Below, piece by piece: positions 1-6,384 of a DNA stretch of 33,742 nt. The position numbers were made by a program, and so were the translations under genes. Source of the stretch: an uncultured Pseudomonadota bacterium (lineage in GTDB: Bacteria > Pseudomonadota > Gammaproteobacteria > Steroidobacterales > Steroidobacteraceae); contig CALGVD010000129.1 in the NCBI GenBank assembly GCA_937920275.1, positions 1 through 33,742 of the forward strand, given 5' to 3'. Position 1 is the stretch's first letter. Each line of letters begins with the position of its first letter. The notes below the pieces were generated by a model that worked only from the letters and a program-made list of their open reading frames with translations, did no database searches and had not been told where the DNA came from.

Positions 1-408
1 GACGAAGAGCGGATCATCGTCCCCATCGGTCGCCTGCGGCGGCCGCAAGTCCTCGACAGCGGGCGGCATCGGATCGAGCAGGAAGTTCTGGATGCGGATC
101 CGCGCTTCACGGACCCACTTGCCCTTCGGATGCGCGTCGATGAAGACGCGATACGCATCGGCGGTGTCGATCTCGGTGGCGACGCGCCAATCGCGTTGTT
201 CTTTGAGCTCGATCAGACGCCGCTGGGCGAGCGGGACATACTCACCGGCCGGATTGGCGGCGAGGTACCCCTCATAGGACTCGAGCGTGTCCGCCGCCTG
301 TGCAGTCCGCCACTCGCGCCGGTCGGTGCAAGCCGTGAGCGCCAGCAGCGCGAGGAACGCGAGGCAGAGGCGCGCAGAGCGGGCGTGGGCGTGGGTCTGA
401 GACATCAT
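1..408 (-). CDS. Lipoprotein with repeated helical motifs, partial (cut by window edge)
   Basis: An open frame of 136 codons starts at ATG 408 (or the adjacent ATG at 405) and runs off the left edge without a stop. The N-terminus has a basic stretch, a hydrophobic core and a lipobox Leu-Thr-Ala-Cys with the lipidated Cys at residue 27, so it is a predicted lipoprotein. After it come two similar segments of about 40 residues (near residues 38-70 and 75-107), each with an Asp-Thr, an aromatic-rich helix, a Pro-x-Gly turn and an Ala-Arg/Gln-Arg helix. They resemble degenerate TPR-like helical hairpins of envelope proteins. The start lies 30 nt after the stop of the YheT-like hydrolase, but the hexamer TAGAAT sits 5 nt upstream, so it may have its own promoter. 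I do not recognise a specific function. The lipoprotein call is firm; the repeat class is inferred. Confidence 0.7.
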   Translation of the reverse strand, partial: MMSQTHAHARSARLCLAFLALLALTACTDRREWRTAQAADTLESYEGYLAANPAGEYVPLAQRRLIELKEQRDWRVATEIDTADAYRVFIDAHPKGKWVREARIRIQNFLLDPMPPAVEDLRPPQATDGDDDPLFV

Positions 409-413
409 CCGTG

Positions 414-419
414 ATTCTA
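414..419 (-). promoter_or_regulatory. -10-like hexamer TAGAAT before the lipoprotein gene
   Basis: TAGAAT on the minus strand ends 5 nt before ATG 408 and 8 nt before ATG 405. A 4/6 match to the -35 consensus (ATGACC, 442-437) lies 17 nt upstream, within the end of the hydrolase gene. A transcript from here would be leaderless or nearly so. Confidence 0.4.
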
Positions 420-438
420 GGTCAATGGCGCTGTCAGG

Positions 439-1476
439 TCATGCCCGTGACGCCGGGACGGCAGCGGCGGCCAGTTCCGCCACCACGAACCGGTCTGCCC
501 AACCGGGCCCGGTGAGCGAATCGAAGAACCCGCAGTGTCCGCCGGTCGCGGTGGTCACCACCCGCAACGCCGCCGGTCGCGCCACGCGTACGAGGTCCGC
601 CGAGGGGATGATGGGGTCGTCGAGGGCGGCGACCAGGGTGGCGGGGACCTCGAGGCCAGCCAGCCGATCGCCCGTGATGGCATAGCCCTCGAAGTAGGCC
701 GCCACCTCCGCGTAGCCTGCATGCGAGAGCACCAGTTCACGGGTCATGCGCCGCAGGTCACCCGACCCCAACAGTTCGTCGAACTCGAACTCGCCGGGCC
801 ACGCGGCCTGCTTGCGCCGCAGTGAGCGGGTCCACTTATGGACGAAATAGCGCCGATAGAGCGCAAGACCGTTTTCGAGCGCGTCCATACAGGTCGCCGG
901 ATCGAGCACCGGGGAGATGCCGATCGCACGCTCGAGGCGTAAGCCCTCCTGCGGCGCAGCGGCCGCGACCCGCAGCATGAAGTTGCCGCCGAGCGAGAAC
1001 CCCGCGAGCGCCAACGGCTGCGCCGGCATCAATGATTGAATCCGTCGCACGGCACCGATCACCTCGGGGAGCTGACAGGAATGGAAAAGGTCCCGGTTGA
1101 GGTGGTGGGTGTCGCCATGGTCCCGCAGATTGAGACGGACCACATCGTGGCCCTGCTCGAAGAGCGTCTGCGCGAGCGAGAGCACATAGAGCGAGCGGGC
1201 GCTGCCCTCCCAACCATGCAGGAGCACGACCGTCGGTCGGCCCGGTGCGCGGCACCTCGCGCGGGCGGCGAAGGGCGCCGGGGAATGGAACGCCTGCAGA
1301 CGCACGCCGGCGCCGCAGTCGAGCAGCAGCTCTCGGCTCGCCGCCAGCATCGGCCTCGCCCGTCGCTCCACCAACGGTCGACGGCCCGGGAAGCTCGGCA
1401 GGATCGACTGCAGGTGTTCGCCGCGCAACCAACGCGGTGGCCGGAACTCGGTGGCGGAGGACATGGCGGAGGACAT
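439..1476 (-). CDS. yheT: YheT-type alpha/beta hydrolase
   Basis: A protein of 345 residues with the alpha/beta hydrolase fold of the YheT/UPF0017 family. The family N-terminal motif is present as Arg-Gly-Glu-His-Leu-Gln-Ser-Ile (residues 18-25). The oxyanion-loop motif LLHGWEG lies near 85-91 and the nucleophile elbow GFSLGG places the catalytic Ser at 161. An Asp pair at 286-287 and His314 (GGHCGF) complete a plausible Ser-Asp-His triad. There is no signal peptide, so it should be cytoplasmic. The natural substrate of this esterase-like family is not settled. The gene starts 13 nt after the permease stop and is the third gene of a minus-strand cluster with the ABC exporter. ATG 1476 is used; an in-frame ATG at 1464 is an alternative. 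Confidence 0.88.
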   Translation of the reverse strand: MSSAMSSATEFRPPRWLRGEHLQSILPSFPGRRPLVERRARPMLAASRELLLDCGAGVRLQAFHSPAPFAARARCRAPGRPTVVLLHGWEGSARSLYVLSLAQTLFEQGHDVVRLNLRDHGDTHHLNRDLFHSCQLPEVIGAVRRIQSLMPAQPLALAGFSLGGNFMLRVAAAAPQEGLRLERAIGISPVLDPATCMDALENGLALYRRYFVHKWTRSLRRKQAAWPGEFEFDELLGSGDLRRMTRELVLSHAGYAEVAAYFEGYAITGDRLAGLEVPATLVAALDDPIIPSADLVRVARPAALRVVTTATGGHCGFFDSLTGPGWADRFVVAELAAAAVPASRA

Positions 1477-1489
1477 GACCGAGGGCGCC

Positions 1490-2305
1490 TCAGTCCTTGA
1501 GACCCGTACCGCGGTCCATGAGCCTCAGCGCCACGAAGAACAACACGACCGCAGCGAGTGCCATGATGCCGAAGGCCCATCCGACCGCGACATCCGACCG
1601 GTCGAGGAAACCGAAGCGGAACGCGTTCACCATGTGCAGCACCGGGTTGGCGAAGGACAGCGTCCGCGCCCACTCCGGCAGCAGGTTGATGGAGTAGAAG
1701 ACGCCACCGAAATAGGTGAGCGGCGTGAGGATGAAGGTCGGTATCCAGTTGACCTGGTCGAAGTTGCGGGCGAACACCCCGTTGATGAAGCCCGCCAGCG
1801 AGAAGATGATGGCGGTGAGCAGCACCGCCACGATCGTGGCGATCAGGTGGTGGACCGGCAGGTGCGTGAAGAAGAGCGCGACCACGGCGACCGCACCGCC
1901 GACCAGCAACCCACGCAGCACACCGCCGCCCACATACCCGGCCACGATGATCCAGTTGGGCAGCGGAGCGACCATGATCTCCTCGAGGTAGCGGGCGAAC
2001 TTCGCGCTGAACACCGACGAGGAGACATTGGCGTAGGAGTTGGTGATCACCGCCATCATGATGAGACCGGGCGCGATGTACTGCATGTAATCGATGCCGT
2101 CCATCTGACCGATACGGCTGCCGATCAGGCTGCCGAAGATCACGAAGTAGAGCGCCGCGGTGACCGCCGACGGTACGATGGTCTGGCCCCAGATGCGCAG
2201 GATGCGACCCATCTCCCGCAGCACGATGGTCTGGAAGCCGATCCAGCGGATGCGCGCCCTCGACGGAGCGGCGACCTCGACGGCAGCGGACGGGAGCGCG
2301 CTCAC
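1490..2305 (-). CDS. yadH: ABC-2 type transporter permease (YadH-like)
   Basis: A protein of 271 residues with about six hydrophobic membrane segments and the ABC-2 permease layout. After a cytoplasmic N-terminus of about 35 residues come paired helices (about 39-65, 78-95, 118-145, 148-175 and 183-205) and a final helix near 240-262. The conserved loop LEEIMVAPLPNW (about 106-117) is typical of the YadH/NodJ group. It should form the membrane channel of an exporter with the ATPase encoded just upstream, whose stop overlaps this start by 4 nt (2302-2305). That overlap implies translational coupling. E. coli YadH is of similar length (256 aa). The substrate cannot be told from sequence. Confidence 0.92.
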   Translation of the reverse strand: MSALPSAAVEVAAPSRARIRWIGFQTIVLREMGRILRIWGQTIVPSAVTAALYFVIFGSLIGSRIGQMDGIDYMQYIAPGLIMMAVITNSYANVSSSVFSAKFARYLEEIMVAPLPNWIIVAGYVGGGVLRGLLVGGAVAVVALFFTHLPVHHLIATIVAVLLTAIIFSLAGFINGVFARNFDQVNWIPTFILTPLTYFGGVFYSINLLPEWARTLSFANPVLHMVNAFRFGFLDRSDVAVGWAFGIMALAAVVLFFVALRLMDRGTGLKD

Positions 2306-3225
2306 GGTGCGGCACCGGAGCGATCGACCAGTCGCATGAAGATCTCTTCGAGGCGATTGACCTTGTTGCGCATCGAGACCACCTGAACGCCCTCCGCCGA
2401 GAGACTCGCGAACAGCCCGTTCAGGTCCTGGTCTTTGGCGATCTCCACCTCAAGGGTCTGCGGATCGGCGAGCTGGAACTCGTGACCGGCGATCTGCGGT
2501 GCCATGGCGATCGGGGCACGCAAGCTGAGCACCAAGGTCTCGACATGCAGGCGCCGCAGCAGGCTGTCCATGCGATCGGCTTCGGCGATGCGCCCACGGT
2601 CGATGATGGCGATGTTGCGGCAGAGGTTCTCGGCTTCCTCGAGATAGTGCGTCGTGAGGATGATGGTGATGCCCTGCTCGTTGAGTCCGCGCAGGAAATC
2701 CCACATCGAGCGGCGGATCTCGATGTCGACGCCCGCCGTCGGCTCATCGAGGATGAGCAGCTTCGGCTCGTGCACCAGGGCGCGCGCGATCATCAGCCGG
2801 CGCTTCATGCCGCCCGATAGCGTGCGCGTCATGCTGCGCCGCTTGTCCCAGAGGGAGAGTTGCCGGAGATACTTCTCGGCGCGCTCGCGGGCGAGTGCGC
2901 GCGGGATGCCGTAGAAGCCGGCTTGGTTGACCACGATGGTCTCCGGCGTCTCGAACATGTTGAGGTTGAATTCCTGGGGCACGATACCGATGCAGGACTT
3001 GGCGCCCTCGAGATCGGTATCGAGGTCGTGGCCGAAGACCTGCACCGAGCCGGCGGTCTTGGTGACGAGCGAAGTGCAGATGCTGATGAGGGTGCTCTTG
3101 CCGGCGCCATTGGGCCCGAGCAACGCAAAAAAATCCCCTTCAGCCACCTGTAGGTCTATGCCCTGAAGGGCGTGGACTCCGTTGCGATACCGCTTGGAAA
3201 GGCCGTGGACCGAGAGCGCGTGCAT
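2302..3225 (-). CDS. yadG: ABC transporter ATP-binding protein (YadG-like)
   Basis: A 307-residue ABC ATPase. Walker A is GPNGAGKST (37-45), the Q-loop lies in IVPQEFNLN (about 81-89), the signature is LSGGMKRR (136-143), Walker B is LLILDEPTAG (156-165) and the switch His is 193. About 90 residues follow the nucleotide-binding domain, as in E. coli YadG (308 aa). It should power the YadH-like permease at the inner membrane. It is the first gene of the minus-strand cluster ATPase-permease-hydrolase. A hexamer TATCGT lies 8 nt before the ATG and no Shine-Dalgarno site is evident, which fits a transcript starting at or near the start codon. Confidence 0.94.
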   Translation of the reverse strand: MHALSVHGLSKRYRNGVHALQGIDLQVAEGDFFALLGPNGAGKSTLISICTSLVTKTAGSVQVFGHDLDTDLEGAKSCIGIVPQEFNLNMFETPETIVVNQAGFYGIPRALARERAEKYLRQLSLWDKRRSMTRTLSGGMKRRLMIARALVHEPKLLILDEPTAGVDIEIRRSMWDFLRGLNEQGITIILTTHYLEEAENLCRNIAIIDRGRIAEADRMDSLLRRLHVETLVLSLRAPIAMAPQIAGHEFQLADPQTLEVEIAKDQDLNGLFASLSAEGVQVVSMRNKVNRLEEIFMRLVDRSGAAP

Positions 3226-3233
3226 GACGTTTT

Positions 3234-3239
3234 ACGATA
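3234..3239 (-). promoter_or_regulatory. -10-like hexamer TATCGT before the yadG-like gene
   Basis: TATCGT on the minus strand ends 8 nt before ATG 3225. I find no convincing -35 hexamer at 16-18 nt. The same hexamer at the same distance precedes the GNAT gene at 15013. Confidence 0.35.
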
Positions 3240-3265
3240 GCACGACACCGGCCCGGACTGCGGGA

Positions 3266-3292
3266 CGATCGACGCGATCAACGCGATCGACG
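3266..3292. repeat. Three tandem 9-bp units at the end of the FlhD-like gene
   Basis: CGATCGACG, CGATCAACG and CGATCGACG follow each other without spacing. The middle unit differs by one base, and on the minus strand that base makes the TGA stop of the FlhD-like gene (3278-3280). Confidence 0.8.
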
Positions 3293-3982
3293 CGAGCCGG
3301 TCCGCACCGGCGCCGAAGGCGTACGCGCCACCGCCGCGAGCCGCTGTAGACCATGCAGGGTGTCCTGCCAGAGTGCCTCGGGATCGGTACGCCCAGCGGC
3401 CTGGAGACGCCCCCGCCAGTGCCGCGGTTCATCGCCCCAACGCAACGCAAGCCAATGTCCGGCGATCTCGGTGAGCGCATCGAGGTTCGGCAGCGTGAGG
3501 GTGCGGAATGCGGCACAGCCGGCCGGTGAGATCCCGAGCAGCAGGCTCGCCGCGGTGGGGGCGGTGCGACAAGTCTGCCAACAGAAGTGGCACAACAGTC
3601 TCGCGAATGCCCGACCTGCGGGCCGGGCGCACCATGAGACGACGCGATGCGGGTCATCGCTGACCGCCCAACTCGGCGAACGATGCGCGGTCAGGGCTGC
3701 ATCGATCGAGAGCTCGAACAACAGGAACGGCGCCTCGGCGACGCGCGCGAGCGCGGCCTCATCGAGCGCCAGCCAGTCGCTGCGCAGACCATCGACGGCG
3801 GCGAGACCGGACGAACGGCCATCGGCCAAGGCTTCGCGCAGCACACGCAGACCTCGCAGATTCATCTCAGCGACCAAGCGGAACGCTTCGGTGTCGACGG
3901 CCAAAGGAAAATCTTCGGCGGCCTCGTACGAGGCTCGCGGGACCGCATGCGGCACGGGCGGATTATTGTCGGCTTCCATCAT
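3278..3982 (-). CDS. Two-domain FlhD-like regulator (tandem FlhD)
   Basis: A 234-residue protein, exactly twice 117, the size of one FlhD. From memory of E. coli FlhD, residues about 140-183 align to it without gaps. The shared pattern includes Leu-Gly-Ile (149-151), Leu-Thr-Leu-Pro (162-165), Leu-x-Glu (170, 172) and a closing Arg-aromatic (181-182). The first half (about 36-94) gives a second, weaker match: Met-Asn-Leu (40-42) against FlhD Ile-Asn-Leu, an Ala-rich helix, then AEAPFLLFEL against the end of the FlhD core. I infer a fused FlhD dimer. The gene diverges from an FlhC-like gene, supporting a joint role. It is rich in Cys (118, 131, 134, 138, 156). GGGGAGGA abuts ATG 3982 and gives better spacing to ATG 3979. 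The stop lies in a 9-bp repeat array. The homology was judged by eye only. Confidence 0.62.
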   Translation of the reverse strand: MMEADNNPPVPHAVPRASYEAAEDFPLAVDTEAFRLVAEMNLRGLRVLREALADGRSSGLAAVDGLRSDWLALDEAALARVAEAPFLLFELSIDAALTAHRSPSWAVSDDPHRVVSWCARPAGRAFARLLCHFCWQTCRTAPTAASLLLGISPAGCAAFRTLTLPNLDALTEIAGHWLALRWGDEPRHWRGRLQAAGRTDPEALWQDTLHGLQRLAAVARTPSAPVRTGSRRSR

Positions 3983-4177
3983 TCCTCCCCATTCACGCCA
4001 TTAATGTGTCTCAAAAACGATTGGATTGCAGCCTGATATTTGCGATATTTTCATTGAAACACGCGTCTTCTCCGTCTGCGCACCGGATATCCGGCTTATG
4101 GTCAAAGAAGCGCGTGAGCCTCTTACATCGATGGATCCACCCACCGTCACCCCACCGCATCGCCCAAGGAGTCCCTC
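3983..4177. promoter_or_regulatory. Divergent control region of the FlhD-like and FlhC-like genes
   Basis: This 195-bp intergenic region is clearly richer in A+T than its surroundings near 4005-4060. It holds two GATATTT copies with a 9-bp period (4035-4041 and 4044-4050), a perfect 12-bp palindrome CCGGATATCCGG (4083-4094) and the FlhC-like ribosome site AAGGAG (4166-4171). I could not assign a convincing sigma-70 promoter in either direction. The AAATATCG read on the minus strand (4050-4043) resembles the core of the enterobacterial FlhD4C2 box. Confidence 0.5.
4083..4094. repeat. 12-bp perfect palindrome CCGGATATCCGG
   Basis: An uninterrupted palindrome 83 bp upstream of the FlhC-like start, between two divergent genes. 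It could be an operator; no binding protein is known from the sequence. Confidence 0.4.
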
Positions 4178-4756
4178 ATGCGCGTCACCGACGACCGTTA
4201 CAACCGCGACCGGTTGCGCCTCGAGATCGCCCTGCGTCTCATAGGCCACGAGGCGCGCACACAGACCATCCGTCGTTGGACGGGACTCAGCGACGATCGG
4301 ATACGCAAGCTGGTCCGTTCTTACATCCGCCCCGGCGCGGGAGTCCGACGGCATCGCGGAAAGTCACCGCAACAGGTCGGATTTTTTCTGCGTGGCGGCA
4401 GCGATGACGCCCATGCGCTCGCCGCGATGCTGCTGTTGTTCGGCGTGGTGCCGCCGAGGCCCGCCGCAGCACGGACGCCCGATGGTGCGCCGTCACCGCT
4501 GCCATCGCTCGCGAGGGGGCGGCAGATGTGCGAAGCCTACGAGACCTATCGGCGCGTGGTGCCGCAAGCGCGCATCGATTTCGAGCATGCCGTGTTCCTC
4601 GCCATCGCGCTGAATGCCGCCGATCAGATCCGCCTGCGGTGGTGCCACTCCTGCGATGCCGCGAACATCACCGAGCACAGCGCTCTGCGCGTCCCGCCCT
4701 GCCGAGCCTGCGGCGCAGCGTTGCGGGACACTGTTACAATGGGACCCGATCATTGA
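4178..4756 (+). CDS. FlhC-like zinc-binding transcriptional regulator
   Basis: A 192-residue protein, the same length as E. coli FlhC. Residues about 10-50 match the FlhC N-terminal helices: an amphipathic helix, Ala-Arg-x-Gln, then Thr-Gly-Leu-Ser-x-x-Arg-Ile-x-Lys-Leu against the FlhC helix-turn. The middle region has an FFLRGG strand and a long Ala/Leu helix (78-90), followed by a Tyr-rich segment around 121-124. Near the C-terminus CxxC-x15-CxxC (Cys156, 159, 175, 178) corresponds to the four-Cys zinc site of FlhC, with the shared Asn-x-Ile-Thr between the pairs. FlhC activates transcription with FlhD, and here a tandem FlhD-like protein is encoded divergently. AAGGAG lies 6 nt before the ATG, fixing the start. 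nudC follows 19 nt after the stop. Family membership is likely; the targets are unknown. Confidence 0.72.
   Translation: MRVTDDRYNRDRLRLEIALRLIGHEARTQTIRRWTGLSDDRIRKLVRSYIRPGAGVRRHRGKSPQQVGFFLRGGSDDAHALAAMLLLFGVVPPRPAAARTPDGAPSPLPSLARGRQMCEAYETYRRVVPQARIDFEHAVFLAIALNAADQIRLRWCHSCDAANITEHSALRVPPCRACGAALRDTVTMGPDH
4735..4740 (+). promoter_or_regulatory. Possible -10 hexamer TACAAT upstream of nudC
   Basis: TACAAT within the last codons of the FlhC-like gene, 35 nt before the nudC ATG. There is no clear -35 element, so it is only a candidate internal promoter. Confidence 0.25.
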
Positions 4757-4775
4757 ACTCTTGGGTCCGGGAGCC

Positions 4776-5744
4776 ATGCCGACCGCCACCCTCGTCGTCA
4801 GCCACAACTTCCTAGCCGGTCCGTACATCGACCGTCGCTCGGAGTCACGCGAGGAAGCCGACTGGCGTGCGGCAGCGGTGTCGGATCCGGGGACCCTCTT
4901 CCTGCTTGCGCGCGGCACCGCCCACCCCATCGGCGGGGAGCACCCGTCCGTCACCTTCGTGCGGGCGGATGACCCTGCGGTCCGCTCCGCAGCACTCGAG
5001 TCGTGGGTACTGCTCGGCTGGTACCGCGAGGCGCGTTGCGTGCTGGTGCAACTCGGCGAAGATGTGCCGCCGCCGCCCGGTGCGCGCTTCGAGGAATTAC
5101 GGCCCTTGGCGGCCCTGCTCGATGGCGAACAAGCGGGCCTCTTGGCCTACGCGCGGGCGCTCACCTATTGGCAACGGCGGCATCGGCACTGCGGCGTCTG
5201 CGGTGCGCCCTGCGAGCCGCAACGCGCCGGACATGTCATGCGCTGCAGCGACCCGACCTGCGCCACGGAGTCCTTTCCGCGCATCGACCCGGCGGTGATC
5301 GTGCTCGTCTCGGACGGCGAACGCGCGCTGCTCGGTCGTCAGGCGAGCTGGCCCGCCGGGCGTTATTCGACCGTCGCCGGTTTTGTGGAGCCCGGTGAGA
5401 GCCTCGAAGACACGATCGCCCGCGAGGTTCTCGAAGAGACCGGGGTCGTCATCCACGACACCTGCTACCACTCCTCGCAACCCTGGCCTTTTCCGTCGTC
5501 GCTGATGCTGGGCTTCACCGCGAGCGCGTCGCCGGACGCCCGACCGCGGCCGAGCGAAGAGCTCGAGGATGTGCGCTGGTTCAGCCGGGCCGCCATCGCC
5601 GCGGGCGAGATCCTGCTGCCCCCGCCCACCTCCATCTCGCATCGGCTGATCGCCCAATGGTTCGATGCGCAATGGTCCGAACCGCTCGCCGCGATCACAG
5701 CACGCAGCGGCCCTTGGTATGGCCGCGGAGGCGGCCCGCGTTGA
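4776..5744 (+). CDS. nudC: NAD+ diphosphatase NudC
   Basis: A 322-residue Nudix hydrolase that cleaves NAD(H) into AMP and NMN(H) and, in E. coli, removes NAD caps from RNA. A zinc ribbon uses Cys139, Cys142, Cys157 and Cys162. The Nudix box runs from Gly202 to about Val224, with Glu208 and REVLEETG (216-223). The NudC-specific motif SQPWPFPSS lies at 234-242. The N-terminal domain (about 1-130) is longer than in E. coli NudC (257 aa), as in many proteobacterial versions. The start at ATG 4776 was chosen because the protein then begins at a sensible point after the FlhC-like stop; GGGAG is only 2 nt before it, and TTG 4761 is an alternative. The stop overlaps the next start by 4 nt. Confidence 0.95.
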   Translation: MPTATLVVSHNFLAGPYIDRRSESREEADWRAAAVSDPGTLFLLARGTAHPIGGEHPSVTFVRADDPAVRSAALESWVLLGWYREARCVLVQLGEDVPPPPGARFEELRPLAALLDGEQAGLLAYARALTYWQRRHRHCGVCGAPCEPQRAGHVMRCSDPTCATESFPRIDPAVIVLVSDGERALLGRQASWPAGRYSTVAGFVEPGESLEDTIAREVLEETGVVIHDTCYHSSQPWPFPSSLMLGFTASASPDARPRPSEELEDVRWFSRAAIAAGEILLPPPTSISHRLIAQWFDAQWSEPLAAITARSGPWYGRGGGPR

Positions 5745-6343
5745 ACGCCCTCGAAGCACTGTTGCCGATCGCGCTCGGCGTGGCCTTGGCGGCAGCAGTG
5801 GGCCTGCGGGTGTTCCTGCCGCTCTGTGCGCTGTCCTTGGCGGGTTGGATGGGATGGGTCGAGCTGTCCGAGGGCTTCGCCTGGCTCGGCAACTGGCAGG
5901 CCCTGGTGATGCTGTCGGTCGCGGCCGTGGTCGAGATCGCGGCGTATTACCTGCCCGGCATCGACAACGCCTTGGATGCGATCGCGACCCCGGTCGCGAT
6001 CGGCGCCGGCACCCTCGCGACCGCCGCCGTCATCACCGACCTGCCTCCGCTCGTCAAATGGACCACCGCCGTGATCGCGGGCGGCGGCATGGCCGGGCTC
6101 ACCCAGGGCGTCACCTCGCTGCTGCGCCTCAAATCCACCGCCACCACCGGTGGCTTGGCGAACCCGATCCTCGCCACCGGCGAACTCGGCGGCGCAGCAC
6201 TGCTGAGCGCCGCGGCTCTGGCCGCACCGTTGCTGGCACTCGGGCTCGTGATGGCCAGCATCTGGTCGGCGACCCGTTGGCTGCGACGGCGCCTGCGGCG
6301 CCCTGTGGACCACGAGCCGATACCTCCCAGACCATTACAGTAG
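5741..6343 (+). CDS. DUF4126 family membrane protein
   Basis: A 200-residue membrane protein with about five hydrophobic segments (near 7-32, 44-62, 73-93, 98-120 and 145-172) and the DUF4126 opening motif Gly-Leu-Arg-Val-Phe-Leu-Pro-Leu. Its function is unknown. I place the start at TTG 5741, which overlaps the nudC stop by 4 nt (TTGA) and has GGAGG 9 nt upstream (5727-5731). ATG 5657 or 5672 would add a basic N-terminal extension overlapping nudC and seems less likely. The C-terminus is Arg-rich, so it is probably cytoplasmic. The spacing suggests cotranscription and translational coupling with nudC. Confidence 0.8.
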   Translation: MNALEALLPIALGVALAAAVGLRVFLPLCALSLAGWMGWVELSEGFAWLGNWQALVMLSVAAVVEIAAYYLPGIDNALDAIATPVAIGAGTLATAAVITDLPPLVKWTTAVIAGGGMAGLTQGVTSLLRLKSTATTGGLANPILATGELGGAALLSAAALAAPLLALGLVMASIWSATRWLRRRLRRPVDHEPIPPRPLQ

Positions 6344-6346
6344 AAT
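6341..6346 (+). promoter_or_regulatory. -10-like hexamer TAGAAT overlapping the DUF4126 stop codon
   Basis: The first three bases are the TAG stop of the DUF4126 gene. A promoter here would start tamA transcription about 32 nt before its ATG. No good -35 match was found. Confidence 0.35.
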
Positions 6347-6384
6347 CGGGACATCGCTACGGCCTAAAGGCTGCCCCGCCCCTG

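Noticed and set aside
3232-3657. Minus-strand frame of 141 codons within the FlhD-like gene
   Set aside because: It overlaps the better-supported FlhD-like frame, has no ribosome site and ends in a repeat-derived Val-Asp-Arg run.
5665-6384. A 240-residue N-terminal extension of TamA
   Set aside because: It overlaps nudC and the DUF4126 gene in another frame and is Arg-rich; ATG 6385 starts directly at a signal peptide.
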